A stretch of DNA of 36,801 nt, from contig JAKEEU010000139.1 of NCBI GenBank assembly GCA_022616415.1, forward strand, positions 1-36,801. The letters run 5' to 3'. Shown piece after piece: positions 16,484 to 25,632 of the stretch. Below the pieces are notes generated by a model. That model ran no database searches, was not told the DNA's origin, and saw only the letters and a list, made by a program, of their open reading frames with translations. The translations under genes were made by a program, and so were the position numbers. Source of the stretch: Candidatus Zhuqueibacterota bacterium. GTDB taxonomy: Bacteria > Zhuqueibacterota > Zhuqueibacteria > Zhuqueibacterales > Zhuqueibacteraceae. How positions within the stretch are numbered: the first letter of the stretch is position 1; every line of letters starts with the position of its first letter.

Positions 16484-18511
16484 ATGGATACGCCAACAAT
16501 CGCCAAATCCAAACTTGACCATCTCTGCATCACCACCATCCGCACGCTGGCGATGGACGCGGTGCAGAAAGCCAACTCCGGCCATCCTGGGACGCCGATG
16601 GCGCTGGCGCCGGTGGCGTTCGTGCTGTGGGATCGTTTCATGCGCTACAATCCACAAAATCCGGATTGGCCGAATCGCGATCGCTTCGTGCTCTCCGCCG
16701 GACACGCTTCGATGCTTTTGTACAGCATTTTACATATTACCGGCTACGACGTTACGCTCGATGACATCATGAATTTCCGGCAGCTCCACAGCAAATGCGC
16801 AGGACATCCGGAATTTGACTTGGCTCCCGGTGTCGAAACCACGACCGGCCCGTTGGGACAGGGCGTTGCCAACAGTGTCGGCATGGCGATCGCCGAAAGA
16901 TGGTTGGCAAATTATTTCAATCATCCCGGACATGAGATAATCAACTACAAAATTTTCGCGATTGCCGGTGATGGCTGTATGATGGAAGGCGTCTCCGGCG
17001 AAGCCGCTTCGCTCGCGGGGCATCTCGGTTTGAGCAATCTGATTTGGATTTACGACAACAACCAAATCACCATTGAAGGCCACACTTCATTGGCATTTAG
17101 CGAAGACGTGGCGGCGCGTTTCATGGCTCATTATTGGAACGTGCAGCGCGTCGGCGACGCCAACGATTTGGGCATGTTGGAGCGCGCCATTCAAAACGCG
17201 CGCAAAGAAACCGAGCGGCCCTCGTTGATCATCGTTGACAGCCACATCGCGTACGGCAGCCCCACCAAGCAAGACACGCATGCGGCGCACGGCGAGCCGC
17301 TCGGCGAAGAGGAAATTCGCGCTACCAAAATCGTCTACGGTTGGGATCCCGACAAGAAATTTTTCGTTCCGGACGAAGTCAAAAACTATCGCGAACAATC
17401 TCTTGACAAAGGCAGGAAATTTGAAGAAGAGTGGAACAAAAAATTTTCCGCCTACACCGCGGCTTACCCCGAGTTGGCAAAACAATTTCAGTTGGTCCAA
17501 AACCGCGAGATGCCCGAAGGTTGGGATTGTTGCATTCCAACTTTCCAGGCGGATGCCAAAGGCCTCGCCGGTCGTGAAGCCAACAATAAAGTCTTGAACG
17601 CCATTGCCGCGCAAATTCCCTGGCTCATGGGCGGCGCCGCGGATTTGGCGCCCTCGACAAAAACGCTGATCAAAGACGCCAGCGACTTTGAGAAAGGCAA
17701 TTACAGCGGGAGAAATTTTCATTTCGGCATTCGCGAGCATGCAATGGGCGCGATTGCCAATGGCATGGCGCTGAGCAAGCTCCGCCCTTACACCGCCACC
17801 TTTCTCATCTTTTCCGATTACATGCGTCCGGCGTTTCGTTTGTCCGGCTTGATGGAGCAGCCGGTGATTTACATTTTCACCCACGACAGCATCGGCGTCG
17901 GCGAGGACGGCCCGACGCACCAGCCCATCGAGCATCTCGCCTCGTTGCGCGCGATTCCGCGGCTTGAAGTCATTCGCCCTGCTGACGCGAATGAGCTAGC
18001 TGCGTTGTGGAAACATATCATGCAGCTCAAAGATCGTCCCGTCGCGCTTATTCTCACCCGCCAATCTCTTCCTACTTTTGATCGCACTAAATATGCTTCG
18101 GCAGAAGGCGCATTGCGTGGCGCTTACATCATCGCCGATTGCAAAGGCACGCCGGAGGTAATTTTAATCGGCACCGGTTCCGAGGTGCAATTATGTTTGG
18201 GCGCGCACGAGCAATTGTTAAAAGAAGGCATCAAATCGCGCGTCGTCAGTATGCCGTGCTGGAGTCTCTACGAACGCCAAGACCCGGCATATTGGGAAGA
18301 CGTGTTGCCCAGTTCCGTCCGCGCCCGCGTCGCCGTTGAAGCCGGCTCGACTTTTGGCTGGCGGCGCTACGTTGGCCGGCACGGCGAAGGAAATGTGCTG
18401 GGAATGAGAACGTATGGCGCGTCCGCGCCGATCAAAGATTTGCTGCCGGAATTCGGACTTACTGTAGAAGGGGTGGTCAAAATGGCGAAGGAAACTATCA
18501 GTACCCAGTGA
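16484..18511 (+). CDS. tkt: Transketolase
   Basis: A full-length 675-residue transketolase, which moves two-carbon units between sugar phosphates in the non-oxidative pentose phosphate pathway using thiamine diphosphate. Seen in order: [12 protein letters not shown] near residue 33, the TPP-binding [13 protein letters not shown] (about 165) ending in IYDNN, the pyrimidine-domain [14 protein letters not shown], and [18 protein letters not shown], the family signature. The C-terminal domain with [12 protein letters not shown] is complete. GAGG lies 10 nt before the ATG. The stop codon lies inside a perfect hairpin, and the transaldolase fusion follows 36 nt later; the two enzymes act on shared intermediates. 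Confidence 0.97.
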   Translation: MDTPTIAKSKLDHLCITTIRTLAMDAVQKANSGHPGTPMALAPVAFVLWDRFMRYNPQNPDWPNRDRFVLSAGHASMLLYSILHITGYDVTLDDIMNFRQLHSKCAGHPEFDLAPGVETTTGPLGQGVANSVGMAIAERWLANYFNHPGHEIINYKIFAIAGDGCMMEGVSGEAASLAGHLGLSNLIWIYDNNQITIEGHTSLAFSEDVAARFMAHYWNVQRVGDANDLGMLERAIQNARKETERPSLIIVDSHIAYGSPTKQDTHAAHGEPLGEEEIRATKIVYGWDPDKKFFVPDEVKNYREQSLDKGRKFEEEWNKKFSAYTAAYPELAKQFQLVQNREMPEGWDCCIPTFQADAKGLAGREANNKVLNAIAAQIPWLMGGAADLAPSTKTLIKDASDFEKGNYSGRNFHFGIREHAMGAIANGMALSKLRPYTATFLIFSDYMRPAFRLSGLMEQPVIYIFTHDSIGVGEDGPTHQPIEHLASLRAIPRLEVIRPADANELAALWKHIMQLKDRPVALILTRQSLPTFDRTKYASAEGALRGAYIIADCKGTPEVILIGTGSEVQLCLGAHEQLLKEGIKSRVVSMPCWSLYERQDPAYWEDVLPSSVRARVAVEAGSTFGWRRYVGRHGEGNVLGMRTYGASAPIKDLLPEFGLTVEGVVKMAKETISTQ

Positions 18512-18529
18512 TCAGTTCACTGATCACTG
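18497..18529. repeat. Perfect hairpin across the transketolase stop codon
   Basis: CAGTGATCAG (18506-18515), loop TTCA, and CTGATCACTG (18520-18529) form a perfect 10-bp stem. The transketolase TGA (18509-18511) lies in the left arm. ATCAGT occurs at 18497 and again at 18511, a 14-nt direct repeat. The Shine-Dalgarno of the next gene (AGAGGAG) begins about 6 nt after the stem. Confidence 0.8.
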
Positions 18530-18547
18530 CTTGCAGAGGAGAACAAA

Positions 18548-21331
18548 ATGTCCAAGCTACATGAACTTACCAAGCTCGGCCAATCAATCTGGTACGATTA
18601 CATCCGCCGCGCTTTTCTCACCCCGCGTGAATTGGGCGCGTTGGTTGAGCAGGGATTGCAAGGCGTCACCTCCAATCCTTCTATTTTTGAGAAAGCCATC
18701 GCTGGCAGCGCGGATTACGATAAAGATTTGCAGCGGCTCGTCGAAACCTGCAAATCCGTCGACGAGCTTTATGAAGCGCTGGCGTTGGAAGACATTCGAC
18801 GCGCGGCGGATTTGTTGCGTCCGGTTTATGACGCGACCAACGGCCTCGATGGTTATGTGAGCCTCGAAGTGAGTCCGAAACTCGCCCATGATACGAATGG
18901 TACCATCGCCGAGGCGCAACGTTTGTTCAAAGCGTTGAACAAACCCAATGTCATGATCAAAGTGCCTGCCACACCGGCAGGCATTCCAGCCATTACCGCG
19001 TTGATCGCGCAAGGCATCAACGTCAACGTCACGCTGATTTTCAGCAACGAGGTTTACAAAGCCGTGGCCGAAGCTTATATTGCCGGATTGGAAAAACTCG
19101 GCGGTGATCCCAGCAAAGTCGCATCGGTTGCCTCCTTCTTTGTGAGCCGCATTGATACTGCTGTTGATTCTTTTTTAGCCGCAAAAGGAAACACGACGCT
19201 GCAAGGAAAAATCGCTATTGCTAACGCGAAGATGGCGTATGCCGCATTTAAGAAAATTTTCAACGGGCCGCGGTGGGAAAAGCTCGCGGCAAAAAAAGCA
19301 CAAGTGCAGCGCCCGCTGTGGGCGAGCACCGGTGTGAAAAATCCGCAATATCCCGAGACGCTTTATGTCGATGCACTGATTGGCCCGCACACTGTCAACA
19401 CCGTGCCGCCGGCAACGCTCAACGCATTTCTCGATCATGGCAAAGTTGCTTTAACATTGGAAACCGGCGTTGAGGAAGCCAAAGCGCAATTGGCGCAATT
19501 GCAAGCGCTCAGCATCGATTTCAACGCCGTCACGAAAAAACTGCTGGATGAAGGCGTCACCGCTTTTGTCAAATCATTCGAAGCGTTGATGGCCAGCGTC
19601 GCCGAGAAGCGCGACCGCTTGCTCGCCGGACAGAAGAGTTATAGTTTCAGTCTCGGCGATTATCAAACAGCGGTAGAAAAAGCGCTTGCCGATCTGCGCG
19701 ACAATTCGATCATGGCGCGTATTTGGAAACACGATCACACCGTGTGGAAACCCGACCCGACGGAAATCACCAACCGTCTCGGCTGGCTGCACAGTCCGGA
19801 AGTGATGACCGACGCTTTGCCAGAAATCAACGCGCTCGTCGATGCCGTTCGCGCTGGCGGTTACACCCACGCGCTATTGCTCGGGATGGGCGGCTCGAGC
19901 CTCGCGCCGGAAGTTTTTCGTTTCACCTTTGGCGTGAAAAAAGGCTATCTCGACCTCGCCGTGCTCGACAGCACCGATCCCGACGCGGTACTTGCTCATG
20001 CCAAACGACTCGATCCGGCAAAGACGCTTTTCATCGTCTCAACCAAATCCGGCGGCACGGTGGAGACGTTTTCCTTTTTTAAATATTTTTACAACTGGAC
20101 GGCAGAAAGGCTTGGCAAGGAAAAAGCCGGCAGCCATTTCATCGCCGTCACTGACCCCGGCAGTGGCCTCGCTGATACCGCGAAGAAATATAATTTTCGA
20201 AAAACTTTTCTCAACGATCCGAACATCGGCGGCCGCTATTCCGCGCTCTCCTGTTTCGGCTTGGTGCCGGCAGCGCTGATTGGCATGGATTTGAATTTAC
20301 TCCTCGAACGCGTCGCAACAATGGCCTGCAATAGCGAAGGCTGCAATTGTCCGCATGGCGGCGACAATTCCTCCGCCAAATTGGGCGCAATTATGGGAGA
20401 ATTGGCCGTTGCCGGTCGCGACAAAGTCACATTGATTCTTTCACCGCCGATCAAATATTTCGGCGCATGGACCGAACAGTTGATCGCCGAAAGCACCGGA
20501 AAAGAAGGCAAAGGGATTTTGCCGGTCGATGGCGAAGAGCTTGGCGCGCCGAATGTGTATGCCAACGATCGCTTGTTTGTTTATTTGCGTCTCGAAGGCG
20601 ACACGATATACGATGCCAAAGTCGAAGCGCTGCGACAAGCCGGACATCCGGCCGTGCAGCTCAACTTGCGTGATTTGTACGATCTCGGCGCAGAGTTCTT
20701 CCGTTGGGAGATGGCCACAATTGTTGCTGGCCGGCGACTCGGCATCAATCCGTTCGATCAGCCGAACGTTGAATCGGCAAAAGTGTTGGCGCGGCAAATG
20801 GTCACCGCTTATCAAAAGGAAGGCAAGCTGCCGGAGCAGACGCCGAGCCTGCGCGCCAATGGCGTCACGATTTATTCAGACGTTGCTGCAAAAACTTTGG
20901 ACGAAGCGCTCAACAAATTTTTGGCACAAGCGAATTCAGGCCGCGAATATGTGGCGTTACAAGCTTATATCCAACCAACGCCGGAAACCGATGCGGCACT
21001 GCGAAAGCTGCGCACAAAAATTCAAACCAGCTTGCGTCTTGCCACGACGATCGGATACGGCCCGCGCTTTTTGCATTCCACCGGCCAGTTGCACAAAGGC
21101 GATGCTGGCAATGGACTTTTTATTCAATTCACCTCCGATCCCAAACAAGACGCGGCGATTCCCGACGAAGCCGGCAAGGCAAAATCTGCGATGACGTTCG
21201 GCGTGCTCAAATTAGCGCAGGCGTTAGGTGATCGGCAGGCGTTGCTCGATGCCGGTCGCCGTGTCATTCGCTTTCATCTCGGCGGGGATGTTGTTGGTGA
21301 ATTGCAGAAACTGGTGGAAATGATTGGGTAA
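18548..21331 (+). CDS. tal-pgi: Bifunctional transaldolase / glucose-6-phosphate isomerase
   Basis: A 927-residue fusion. Residues 1-370 are a transaldolase: WYDYIRR and GVTSNPSIFEKA near the start, and the Schiff-base lysine K138 in NVMIKVPATPAGI. Residues about 385-927 are a phosphoglucose isomerase: GMGGSSLAPEVFRF, FIVSTKSGGTVETFSFF, and NIGGRYSALSCFGLVPAAL. Such fusions are known from several phyla. It links the non-oxidative pentose phosphate branch with fructose/glucose 6-phosphate interconversion in one chain, downstream of transketolase. The start ATG follows AGAGGAG. I see no frameshift or missing motif. Confidence 0.95.
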   Translation: MSKLHELTKLGQSIWYDYIRRAFLTPRELGALVEQGLQGVTSNPSIFEKAIAGSADYDKDLQRLVETCKSVDELYEALALEDIRRAADLLRPVYDATNGLDGYVSLEVSPKLAHDTNGTIAEAQRLFKALNKPNVMIKVPATPAGIPAITALIAQGINVNVTLIFSNEVYKAVAEAYIAGLEKLGGDPSKVASVASFFVSRIDTAVDSFLAAKGNTTLQGKIAIANAKMAYAAFKKIFNGPRWEKLAAKKAQVQRPLWASTGVKNPQYPETLYVDALIGPHTVNTVPPATLNAFLDHGKVALTLETGVEEAKAQLAQLQALSIDFNAVTKKLLDEGVTAFVKSFEALMASVAEKRDRLLAGQKSYSFSLGDYQTAVEKALADLRDNSIMARIWKHDHTVWKPDPTEITNRLGWLHSPEVMTDALPEINALVDAVRAGGYTHALLLGMGGSSLAPEVFRFTFGVKKGYLDLAVLDSTDPDAVLAHAKRLDPAKTLFIVSTKSGGTVETFSFFKYFYNWTAERLGKEKAGSHFIAVTDPGSGLADTAKKYNFRKTFLNDPNIGGRYSALSCFGLVPAALIGMDLNLLLERVATMACNSEGCNCPHGGDNSSAKLGAIMGELAVAGRDKVTLILSPPIKYFGAWTEQLIAESTGKEGKGILPVDGEELGAPNVYANDRLFVYLRLEGDTIYDAKVEALRQAGHPAVQLNLRDLYDLGAEFFRWEMATIVAGRRLGINPFDQPNVESAKVLARQMVTAYQKEGKLPEQTPSLRANGVTIYSDVAAKTLDEALNKFLAQANSGREYVALQAYIQPTPETDAALRKLRTKIQTSLRLATTIGYGPRFLHSTGQLHKGDAGNGLFIQFTSDPKQDAAIPDEAGKAKSAMTFGVLKLAQALGDRQALLDAGRRVIRFHLGGDVVGELQKLVEMIG

Positions 21332-21342
21332 TGCAAAAAATT

Positions 21343-21394
21343 CTCCTACTCTTACTCGCTTTGGTATTTTTTAACGGCGAGTAGGAGTAAGGAG
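21343..21394. repeat. Hairpin with short direct repeats that includes the downstream Shine-Dalgarno
   Basis: The left arm (21343-21359, CTCCTACTCTTACTCGC) pairs with 21377-21394 with one bulge and one mismatch, over a 17-nt loop. Both arms are built of about 6-nt units of the type CTCCTT/ACTCCT/ACTCGC. The last bases of the right arm, AAGGAG (21389-21394), are the only Shine-Dalgarno-like sequence before the HAD gene, 16 nt from its ATG. Confidence 0.75.
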
Positions 21395-21410
21395 ATATAA
21401 AAAAGTTGAC

Positions 21411-22163
21411 ATGATCCGAGCCATCATCTTCGACCTCGACGGCACGCTGGCGCAAACCGAGAAGCTCAAAGCGCTCTCGTATGCCCGCGCCGCGGTGGAG
21501 CTTTCACCTGCTTCGTTGACCGAAGCCGAGGTGATTGAAGCGTTCAAAGATGTCGTTGGTCTTTCTCGTCAAGAAGTCGCCGAGAAATTGATTGCGCGCT
21601 TCGGTCTGGAAGAGTACGCGCGCCAACGCATGGCGGAGTTCAATGTGAACTCGCCGTGGCAAGCCTTCGTGCAAGTGCGCTTGCAAACGTACAGCGCCAT
21701 GCTCGCCGACCCAACAATCTTGTTGCGGCATCGCTGTCCGTACAACATGGCGCTGCTGCGCTGGGCGAGACGCAACGACTATTGCACCGGCTTGGCGACG
21801 ATGTCGCATTGTGAGCAAGCCGGCCGTGTGCTCGAAATTTTGGAAATAAAGGACAAATTCGATTTCATCGCCACGCGCGACGATGTCGAGCATGGCAAAC
21901 CCGATCCGGAGATTTACCTCCTTGTTGCGAAGCAATTGAATACGCCGCCGGCTCAATGCTTCGTGATCGAAGATTCTGCTTCCGGCGTTAAAGCCGCCAT
22001 CGCTGCCGGAATGTGGTGCATCGTCGTGACCACCGAATACACGCGCGAAGCTGTTTATGACAGTAAATTGCTCAACCCGCGTTGGATTGTGGATGAGCCG
22101 GCGAATCTTGTTGATGTCGCCAAGCAGATGATTGCTGAACGCGGAGAGATTGGAGACCTGTAA
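21411..22163 (+). CDS. HAD-superfamily phosphatase, beta-phosphoglucomutase-like
   Basis: A 250-residue HAD hydrolase. Motif I is FDLDGTLAQTE with nucleophile D8 and acid D10. The helical cap follows. Motif II is in GLATMSHCE, the motif III lysine in EHGKPDPEIY, and motif IV in FVIEDSASGVKAAIAAG. The pattern fits the beta-phosphoglucomutase/sugar-phosphatase group, and the position among pentose phosphate genes suggests a sugar phosphate substrate. That substrate is an inference from context. The ATG has its Shine-Dalgarno inside a hairpin (21343-21394), which may lower its translation relative to the upstream genes. Confidence 0.85.
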   Translation: MIRAIIFDLDGTLAQTEKLKALSYARAAVELSPASLTEAEVIEAFKDVVGLSRQEVAEKLIARFGLEEYARQRMAEFNVNSPWQAFVQVRLQTYSAMLADPTILLRHRCPYNMALLRWARRNDYCTGLATMSHCEQAGRVLEILEIKDKFDFIATRDDVEHGKPDPEIYLLVAKQLNTPPAQCFVIEDSASGVKAAIAAGMWCIVVTTEYTREAVYDSKLLNPRWIVDEPANLVDVAKQMIAERGEIGDL

Positions 22164-22208
22164 TCATCATGATAAACGCAAGTGTTCTGCGTAAATGGAA
22201 AAGCCTAA

Positions 22209-22634
22209 ATGAAAAACTCGATTCGAATCATTCCTCGGCTTGTCTTGTGCGTCGTCCTCTCAATAACTATTTCTTGCGGGACATCGAAACGAGCCGGCAG
22301 CTCCAAAGTGAGTGAGATTCAGTATATGAATCTGAATAGGCGTGGAACGATAACAGGACGTGTCGTCGATGCTGAAACGGACGCGCCATTGCCTGGAGTC
22401 AATGTTTTTATTCCAAATACACAAATCGGAGCAGCCACAGATTTATACGGAATATATCGAATCTCCAATGCGCCTCCAGGAGTCTATAGTTTGAAAGCAT
22501 CGTTTATTGGCCATGAAAGTTATACTCATGCACACCTTGTTGTTAAAAGTGATCAAACAATTGTGGTGAATTTTTTCTTAGCCGCAGTTTCGGTACATGT
22601 TGATCATGTAAAAGTCGAAAACGAAAGTCACTGA
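22209..22634 (+). CDS. Carboxypeptidase-like regulatory-domain lipoprotein
   Basis: A 141-residue protein with a lipoprotein signal (VLCVVLSITISC; cysteine about residue 23). It then has a single carboxypeptidase D-type regulatory domain: GTITGRVVDAETDAPLPGVNVFIPNT, then GIYRISNAPPGVYSLKASFIGHE. Such beta domains occur alone or at the front of TonB receptors and mediate envelope binding. It carries no enzymatic motif. The gene is visibly more AT-rich than its neighbours and sits between the HAD gene and 6-phosphogluconolactonase, to which it has no metabolic link. It may be a later insertion. No clear Shine-Dalgarno is present. Confidence 0.75.
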   Translation: MKNSIRIIPRLVLCVVLSITISCGTSKRAGSSKVSEIQYMNLNRRGTITGRVVDAETDAPLPGVNVFIPNTQIGAATDLYGIYRISNAPPGVYSLKASFIGHESYTHAHLVVKSDQTIVVNFFLAAVSVHVDHVKVENESH

Positions 22635-22654
22635 TTCCATTCGCAAAAAATATA

Positions 22655-23398
22655 ATGAAAGAGCCCACAAAGCCCGACATCCGAATCTTTCCAAACCAAG
22701 CTTCCCTAAACCGCGCCGCCGCAGAAGCATTTGCGCAATTGGCGAATAAAGCCGTTGCAGAAAAAGGCCGCTTCACCGTAGCGCTCGCCGGCGGCAATAC
22801 GCCGCGGACGATTTACCAATTATTGGCAACCGAGTATCGCGAGCAAATAGATTGGTCGCGTGCACATTTTTTTTGGGGCGATGAGCGCTACGTGCCGAGC
22901 AACGATCCCGATAGTAATTACCGGATGGCGCGAGAATCCTTGTTTGATCATGTTCCCATACTTGCTGAAAACGTTCATCGCATGACCACGGAATTTATCC
23001 AACCCAAAACCGCGGCGCAAAATTATGAAAAGACGCTGCGAGATTTCTGGCCGGTTTCGCTGCCGCGCTTCGATTTAATCCAGTTGGGATTAGGCCTCGA
23101 CGGGCATATTGCTTCGCTGTTTCCCAACTCGCCGCTGCTGCAAGAAAAACAGCGTCTCGTCACCGTCGTAACTGACAGCCCCAAACCGCCGCCAACTCGA
23201 ATTACCCTGACGCTACCCGCAATCAATAACGCCGCACAAATTCACTTTTTCGTCGCCGGCGCAGAGAAAGCGGAAGCGTTGCGTTCGACTCTCCAAGGCC
23301 CGCGTGATTGGCAAAAATTTCCGGCGCAAGCCGTGCAACCGGCGAATGGGCAGGTGATTTGGTGGGTGGATGATAAAGCAGCCAGTCTGCTTAAGTAA
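22655..23398 (+). CDS. pgl: 6-phosphogluconolactonase
   Basis: A 247-residue member of the glucosamine-6-phosphate isomerase/6-phosphogluconolactonase family. It hydrolyses 6-phosphogluconolactone in the oxidative pentose phosphate pathway. Diagnostic segments are FTVALAGGNTPRTIYQLL near residue 40, HFFWGDERYVP near 72, and LGLGLDGHIASLFP near 145 with the GxDGHxASLFP signature of the lactonase. The start ATG follows a run of A with no Shine-Dalgarno; the spacing of 20 nt to the lipoprotein stop suggests the same transcript. The glucose-6-phosphate and 6-phosphogluconate dehydrogenase genes are not in the window. Confidence 0.93.
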   Translation: MKEPTKPDIRIFPNQASLNRAAAEAFAQLANKAVAEKGRFTVALAGGNTPRTIYQLLATEYREQIDWSRAHFFWGDERYVPSNDPDSNYRMARESLFDHVPILAENVHRMTTEFIQPKTAAQNYEKTLRDFWPVSLPRFDLIQLGLGLDGHIASLFPNSPLLQEKQRLVTVVTDSPKPPPTRITLTLPAINNAAQIHFFVAGAEKAEALRSTLQGPRDWQKFPAQAVQPANGQVIWWVDDKAASLLK

Positions 23399-23399
23399 C

Positions 23400-23416
23400 C
23401 CAGACCGCCGGCCTGG
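23400..23416 (+). terminator. Weak terminator-like hairpin
   Basis: CCAG-A-CC, loop GCC, GG-C-CTGG forms a short stem with one mismatch directly after the pgl stop, followed by TTATTCT. The loop is tight and the U-tract poor. Confidence 0.3.
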
Positions 23417-23497
23417 TTATTCTACATAAAAAATTGGCGTAAGAATTTCGTCTGCTCACCGACAAATCTACAGATGATTATTTCAAAAAAATCTGCC

Positions 23498-23552
23498 CCA
23501 ACGGATAGATGAACCCAACTGATAAAGCTAATCCATTTTATTCATCTATCCG
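23498..23552. repeat. CCAACGGAT-family inverted repeat, diverged copy 2
   Basis: CCAACGGAT at 23498 and CCAACTGAT at 23515 keep the 17-nt spacing of the family. CGGATAGATGAA (23502-23513) pairs perfectly with TTCATCTATCCG (23541-23552). It lies in the gap between pgl and the flavoprotein gene, where I see no coding sequence. Confidence 0.7.
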
Positions 23553-23625
23553 CTTGTCGTATAAAATGGAATAGCTCTTTTTGTTTTTGTAAAATTTGAG
23601 AAAATAAAGTCTGCTGGAGATCATT

Positions 23626-25026
23626 ATGCCAACTTCAACAGTAGAAAAATTCGACGCCATCATCATCGGCTCCGGCCAGGCCGGCAAGCCGCTCGCTATC
23701 GACCTCGGCAGCGCCGGATGGAAGACGGCGATTATCGAAAAAGAACATGTTGGCGGCACGTGTGTGAATGTCGGTTGCACGCCGACGAAAACGATGGTCG
23801 CAAGCGGGCGCGTGGCTTATTTGGCGCGGCGTGGCGCGGATTATGGCGTTCAAACCGGTTCGGTGAAAGTCGATATGGCCAAAGTGCGCCAGCGCAAAAG
23901 AGCTATTGTAGAAAGCTTTCGCAATGGTGGACAGGCGCGTCTTGAGAACACCAAAAATGTCGCACTGATATTTGGCGAGGCGGGCTTCACCGGCGCCAAG
24001 ACGATTGAAGTGAAATTGAACAGCGGCGGCACTCGCCAGCTCACCGCCGACAAAATTTTTATCAACACCGGCGGCCGTCCGGAGAAGCCGCCGGTCGAGG
24101 GATTGGATCGTGTGCCTGCTCTCGATTCGACTTCGATCATGGAATTGGATATTTTGCCCGAGCATTTGCTCGTTCTCGGCGGCGGCTACATTGGTTTGGA
24201 ATTTGGGCAAATGTTTCGCCGCTTCGGCAGTCAAGTGACCATCGTGCAGCGCGGCAAGCAGTTGCTGGCGCGCGAAGACAATGATGTCGCCGAGGAAGTT
24301 GCCAAGATAATGCGGGAAGACGGTATCGAGGTGCTGCTGGAAACGGCGGCGCAGCGCGTTGAACAAAATGCCGCAGGCAAAATCAATTTAACCGTGCGGA
24401 CGAAAACCGGTGAGAGGACGCTAACCGGCTCCCATTTGCTCGTCGCTGCCGGTCGCGTGCCCAATACGGATCGGCTGAATTTATCCGCGGCCGGAGTTGA
24501 AATTGATCAAAAGGGATTTATCAAAGTCAACGAAAAGTTGGAAACCAACGTGCCAGGCATTTACGCGCTCGGCGATGTGAAAGGCGGCCCGGCCTTTACA
24601 CATATTTCTTATGATGATTATCGCATTATTCGAGACAATCTTCTCAAAAAAGGCAATGCCACGATGACGAACCGCTTTGTGCCGAACACGGTTTTTATCG
24701 ATCCACAGCTCGGCCGGGTGGGATTAACCGAAGCCGAAGCGCGAGCGCAAGGCCGCAACATTCGCGTCGCGAAAATCCCGATGAGCTACGTGGCGCGCGC
24801 GTTAGAGATGGACGAATCGCGTGGCTTCATGAAAGCCGTCGTCGACGCCGATACCAAACAAATTCTCGGCTGCGCCGTTCTCGGCATCGAAGGCGGGGAA
24901 CTGATGGCGATGCTGCAAATTGCGATGATGGGAAAAGTCCCGTATTCGGCTTTGAAAGATACCATTTTTGCGCATCCGACGCTGGCGGAGGGATTGAATA
25001 CGTTGTTTATGGTTTTAGATGAGTGA
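23626..25026 (+). CDS. Mercuric-reductase/lipoamide-dehydrogenase-like flavoprotein
   Basis: A 466-residue class I pyridine nucleotide-disulfide oxidoreductase. GSGQAG (15-20) binds FAD, and the redox pair is C46 and C51 in [23 protein letters not shown] binds NAD(P)[15 protein letters not shown] binds FAD, and [12 protein letters not shown] supplies the C-terminal His-Glu pair. The alternation resembles mercuric reductases, but the N-terminal heavy-metal domain and the C-terminal vicinal cysteines of true MerA are both absent. It therefore may not reduce mercury. A GGAG site lies 9 nt before the ATG. Its link to the pentose phosphate block may be the NADPH supply. Confidence 0.85.
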   Translation: MPTSTVEKFDAIIIGSGQAGKPLAIDLGSAGWKTAIIEKEHVGGTCVNVGCTPTKTMVASGRVAYLARRGADYGVQTGSVKVDMAKVRQRKRAIVESFRNGGQARLENTKNVALIFGEAGFTGAKTIEVKLNSGGTRQLTADKIFINTGGRPEKPPVEGLDRVPALDSTSIMELDILPEHLLVLGGGYIGLEFGQMFRRFGSQVTIVQRGKQLLAREDNDVAEEVAKIMREDGIEVLLETAAQRVEQNAAGKINLTVRTKTGERTLTGSHLLVAAGRVPNTDRLNLSAAGVEIDQKGFIKVNEKLETNVPGIYALGDVKGGPAFTHISYDDYRIIRDNLLKKGNATMTNRFVPNTVFIDPQLGRVGLTEAEARAQGRNIRVAKIPMSYVARALEMDESRGFMKAVVDADTKQILGCAVLGIEGGELMAMLQIAMMGKVPYSALKDTIFAHPTLAEGLNTLFMVLDE

Positions 25027-25050
25027 GAACACTCATAAAGAATTCAAGGC

Positions 25051-25081
25051 TTGACTTTGAGAGAAGCGTTGCGTATTTTTA
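25051..25081 (+). promoter_or_regulatory. Bacteroidota-like promoter candidate for the toxin-antitoxin operon
   Basis: TTG at 25051-25053, a 20-nt spacer, then TATTTTTA at 25074-25081. It is about 37 nt before the antitoxin start, and the spacing is the same as at 2981 and 6285. Confidence 0.4.
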
Positions 25082-25117
25082 GACATCACCACAATAGGTC
25101 AAACATACGAAGGCAAT

Positions 25118-25336
25118 ATGGAAACAGCGCTTTTAACTGAAATACTCAAGCTTAGCGTGCCTCAAAGACTTCAACTTTTGGAAGCTATTTGGGAGAGCAT
25201 AACTCCTTTCCCAGAGGCGGTAGATTTGACAGAGTCTCAACGCAGCGAATTGGAAAATCGGTTGCAAGCTTATTATTCCGACCGTGCAGCAGGAATTCCG
25301 TGGGAGGAACTGCGGGCAAAGCTAAATGCACTATGA
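25118..25336 (+). CDS. Addiction module antitoxin, RelB/unstable-antitoxin family
   Basis: A 72-residue helical protein. LLTEILKLSVPQRLQLLEAIWESI and the tail LENRLQAYYSDRAAGIPWEEL match the short 'addiction module component' antitoxins that neutralise RelE/ParE toxins. The distal part (PWEELRAKL) normally wraps the toxin. Its stop codon overlaps the toxin start by the ATGA arrangement, so the two are translated together. AAGG lies 5 nt before the ATG. Confidence 0.85.
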   Translation: METALLTEILKLSVPQRLQLLEAIWESITPFPEAVDLTESQRSELENRLQAYYSDRAAGIPWEELRAKLNAL

Positions 25337-25632
25337 GCTACAAGATCTTTATCCGCCCTGAAGCTGAAATAGATCTTAACGAGGCTTATTTTTGGTATGA
25401 AAGCCAGAAGGCCGGATTAGGCAAAGAGTTAGTGTTTCAAATTGATACTTGCATTGCCTCAATACAAAGAAATCCTTTTTCTTACCCTTTCAAGTATAAA
25501 AAAGTTGTACGAGGGGCGTTGGTCCATCGTTTTCCATACAGTGTCTTCTATGTAGTCGAACAGCAGACGATTGTCGTGATCGCAGTTTTTCATGCCAAAC
25601 GCGACCCGCGAGTATGGCAAGACCGGATTTAA
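25333..25632 (+). CDS. RelE/ParE family toxin
   Basis: A 99-residue toxin of the RelE/ParE fold: RPEAEIDLNEAYFWYESQK (first helix pair), FQIDTCIASIQRNPFSYP, then beta strands YKKVVRGALVHRFPYSVFYVV and VVIAVFHAKRDPRVWQDR. The last segment is the conserved C-terminus. Whether it cuts mRNA (RelE) or poisons gyrase (ParE) cannot be decided from sequence; the loss of several RelE catalytic residues favours neither. The start overlaps the antitoxin stop by four bases. The 3' end overlaps the next gene by 19 nt. Confidence 0.88.
   Translation: MSYKIFIRPEAEIDLNEAYFWYESQKAGLGKELVFQIDTCIASIQRNPFSYPFKYKKVVRGALVHRFPYSVFYVVEQQTIVVIAVFHAKRDPRVWQDRI

Noticed and set aside
17087..17935. A 282-codon minus-strand frame inside transketolase
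   Set aside because: Antisense to conserved transketolase motifs; no recognisable protein.
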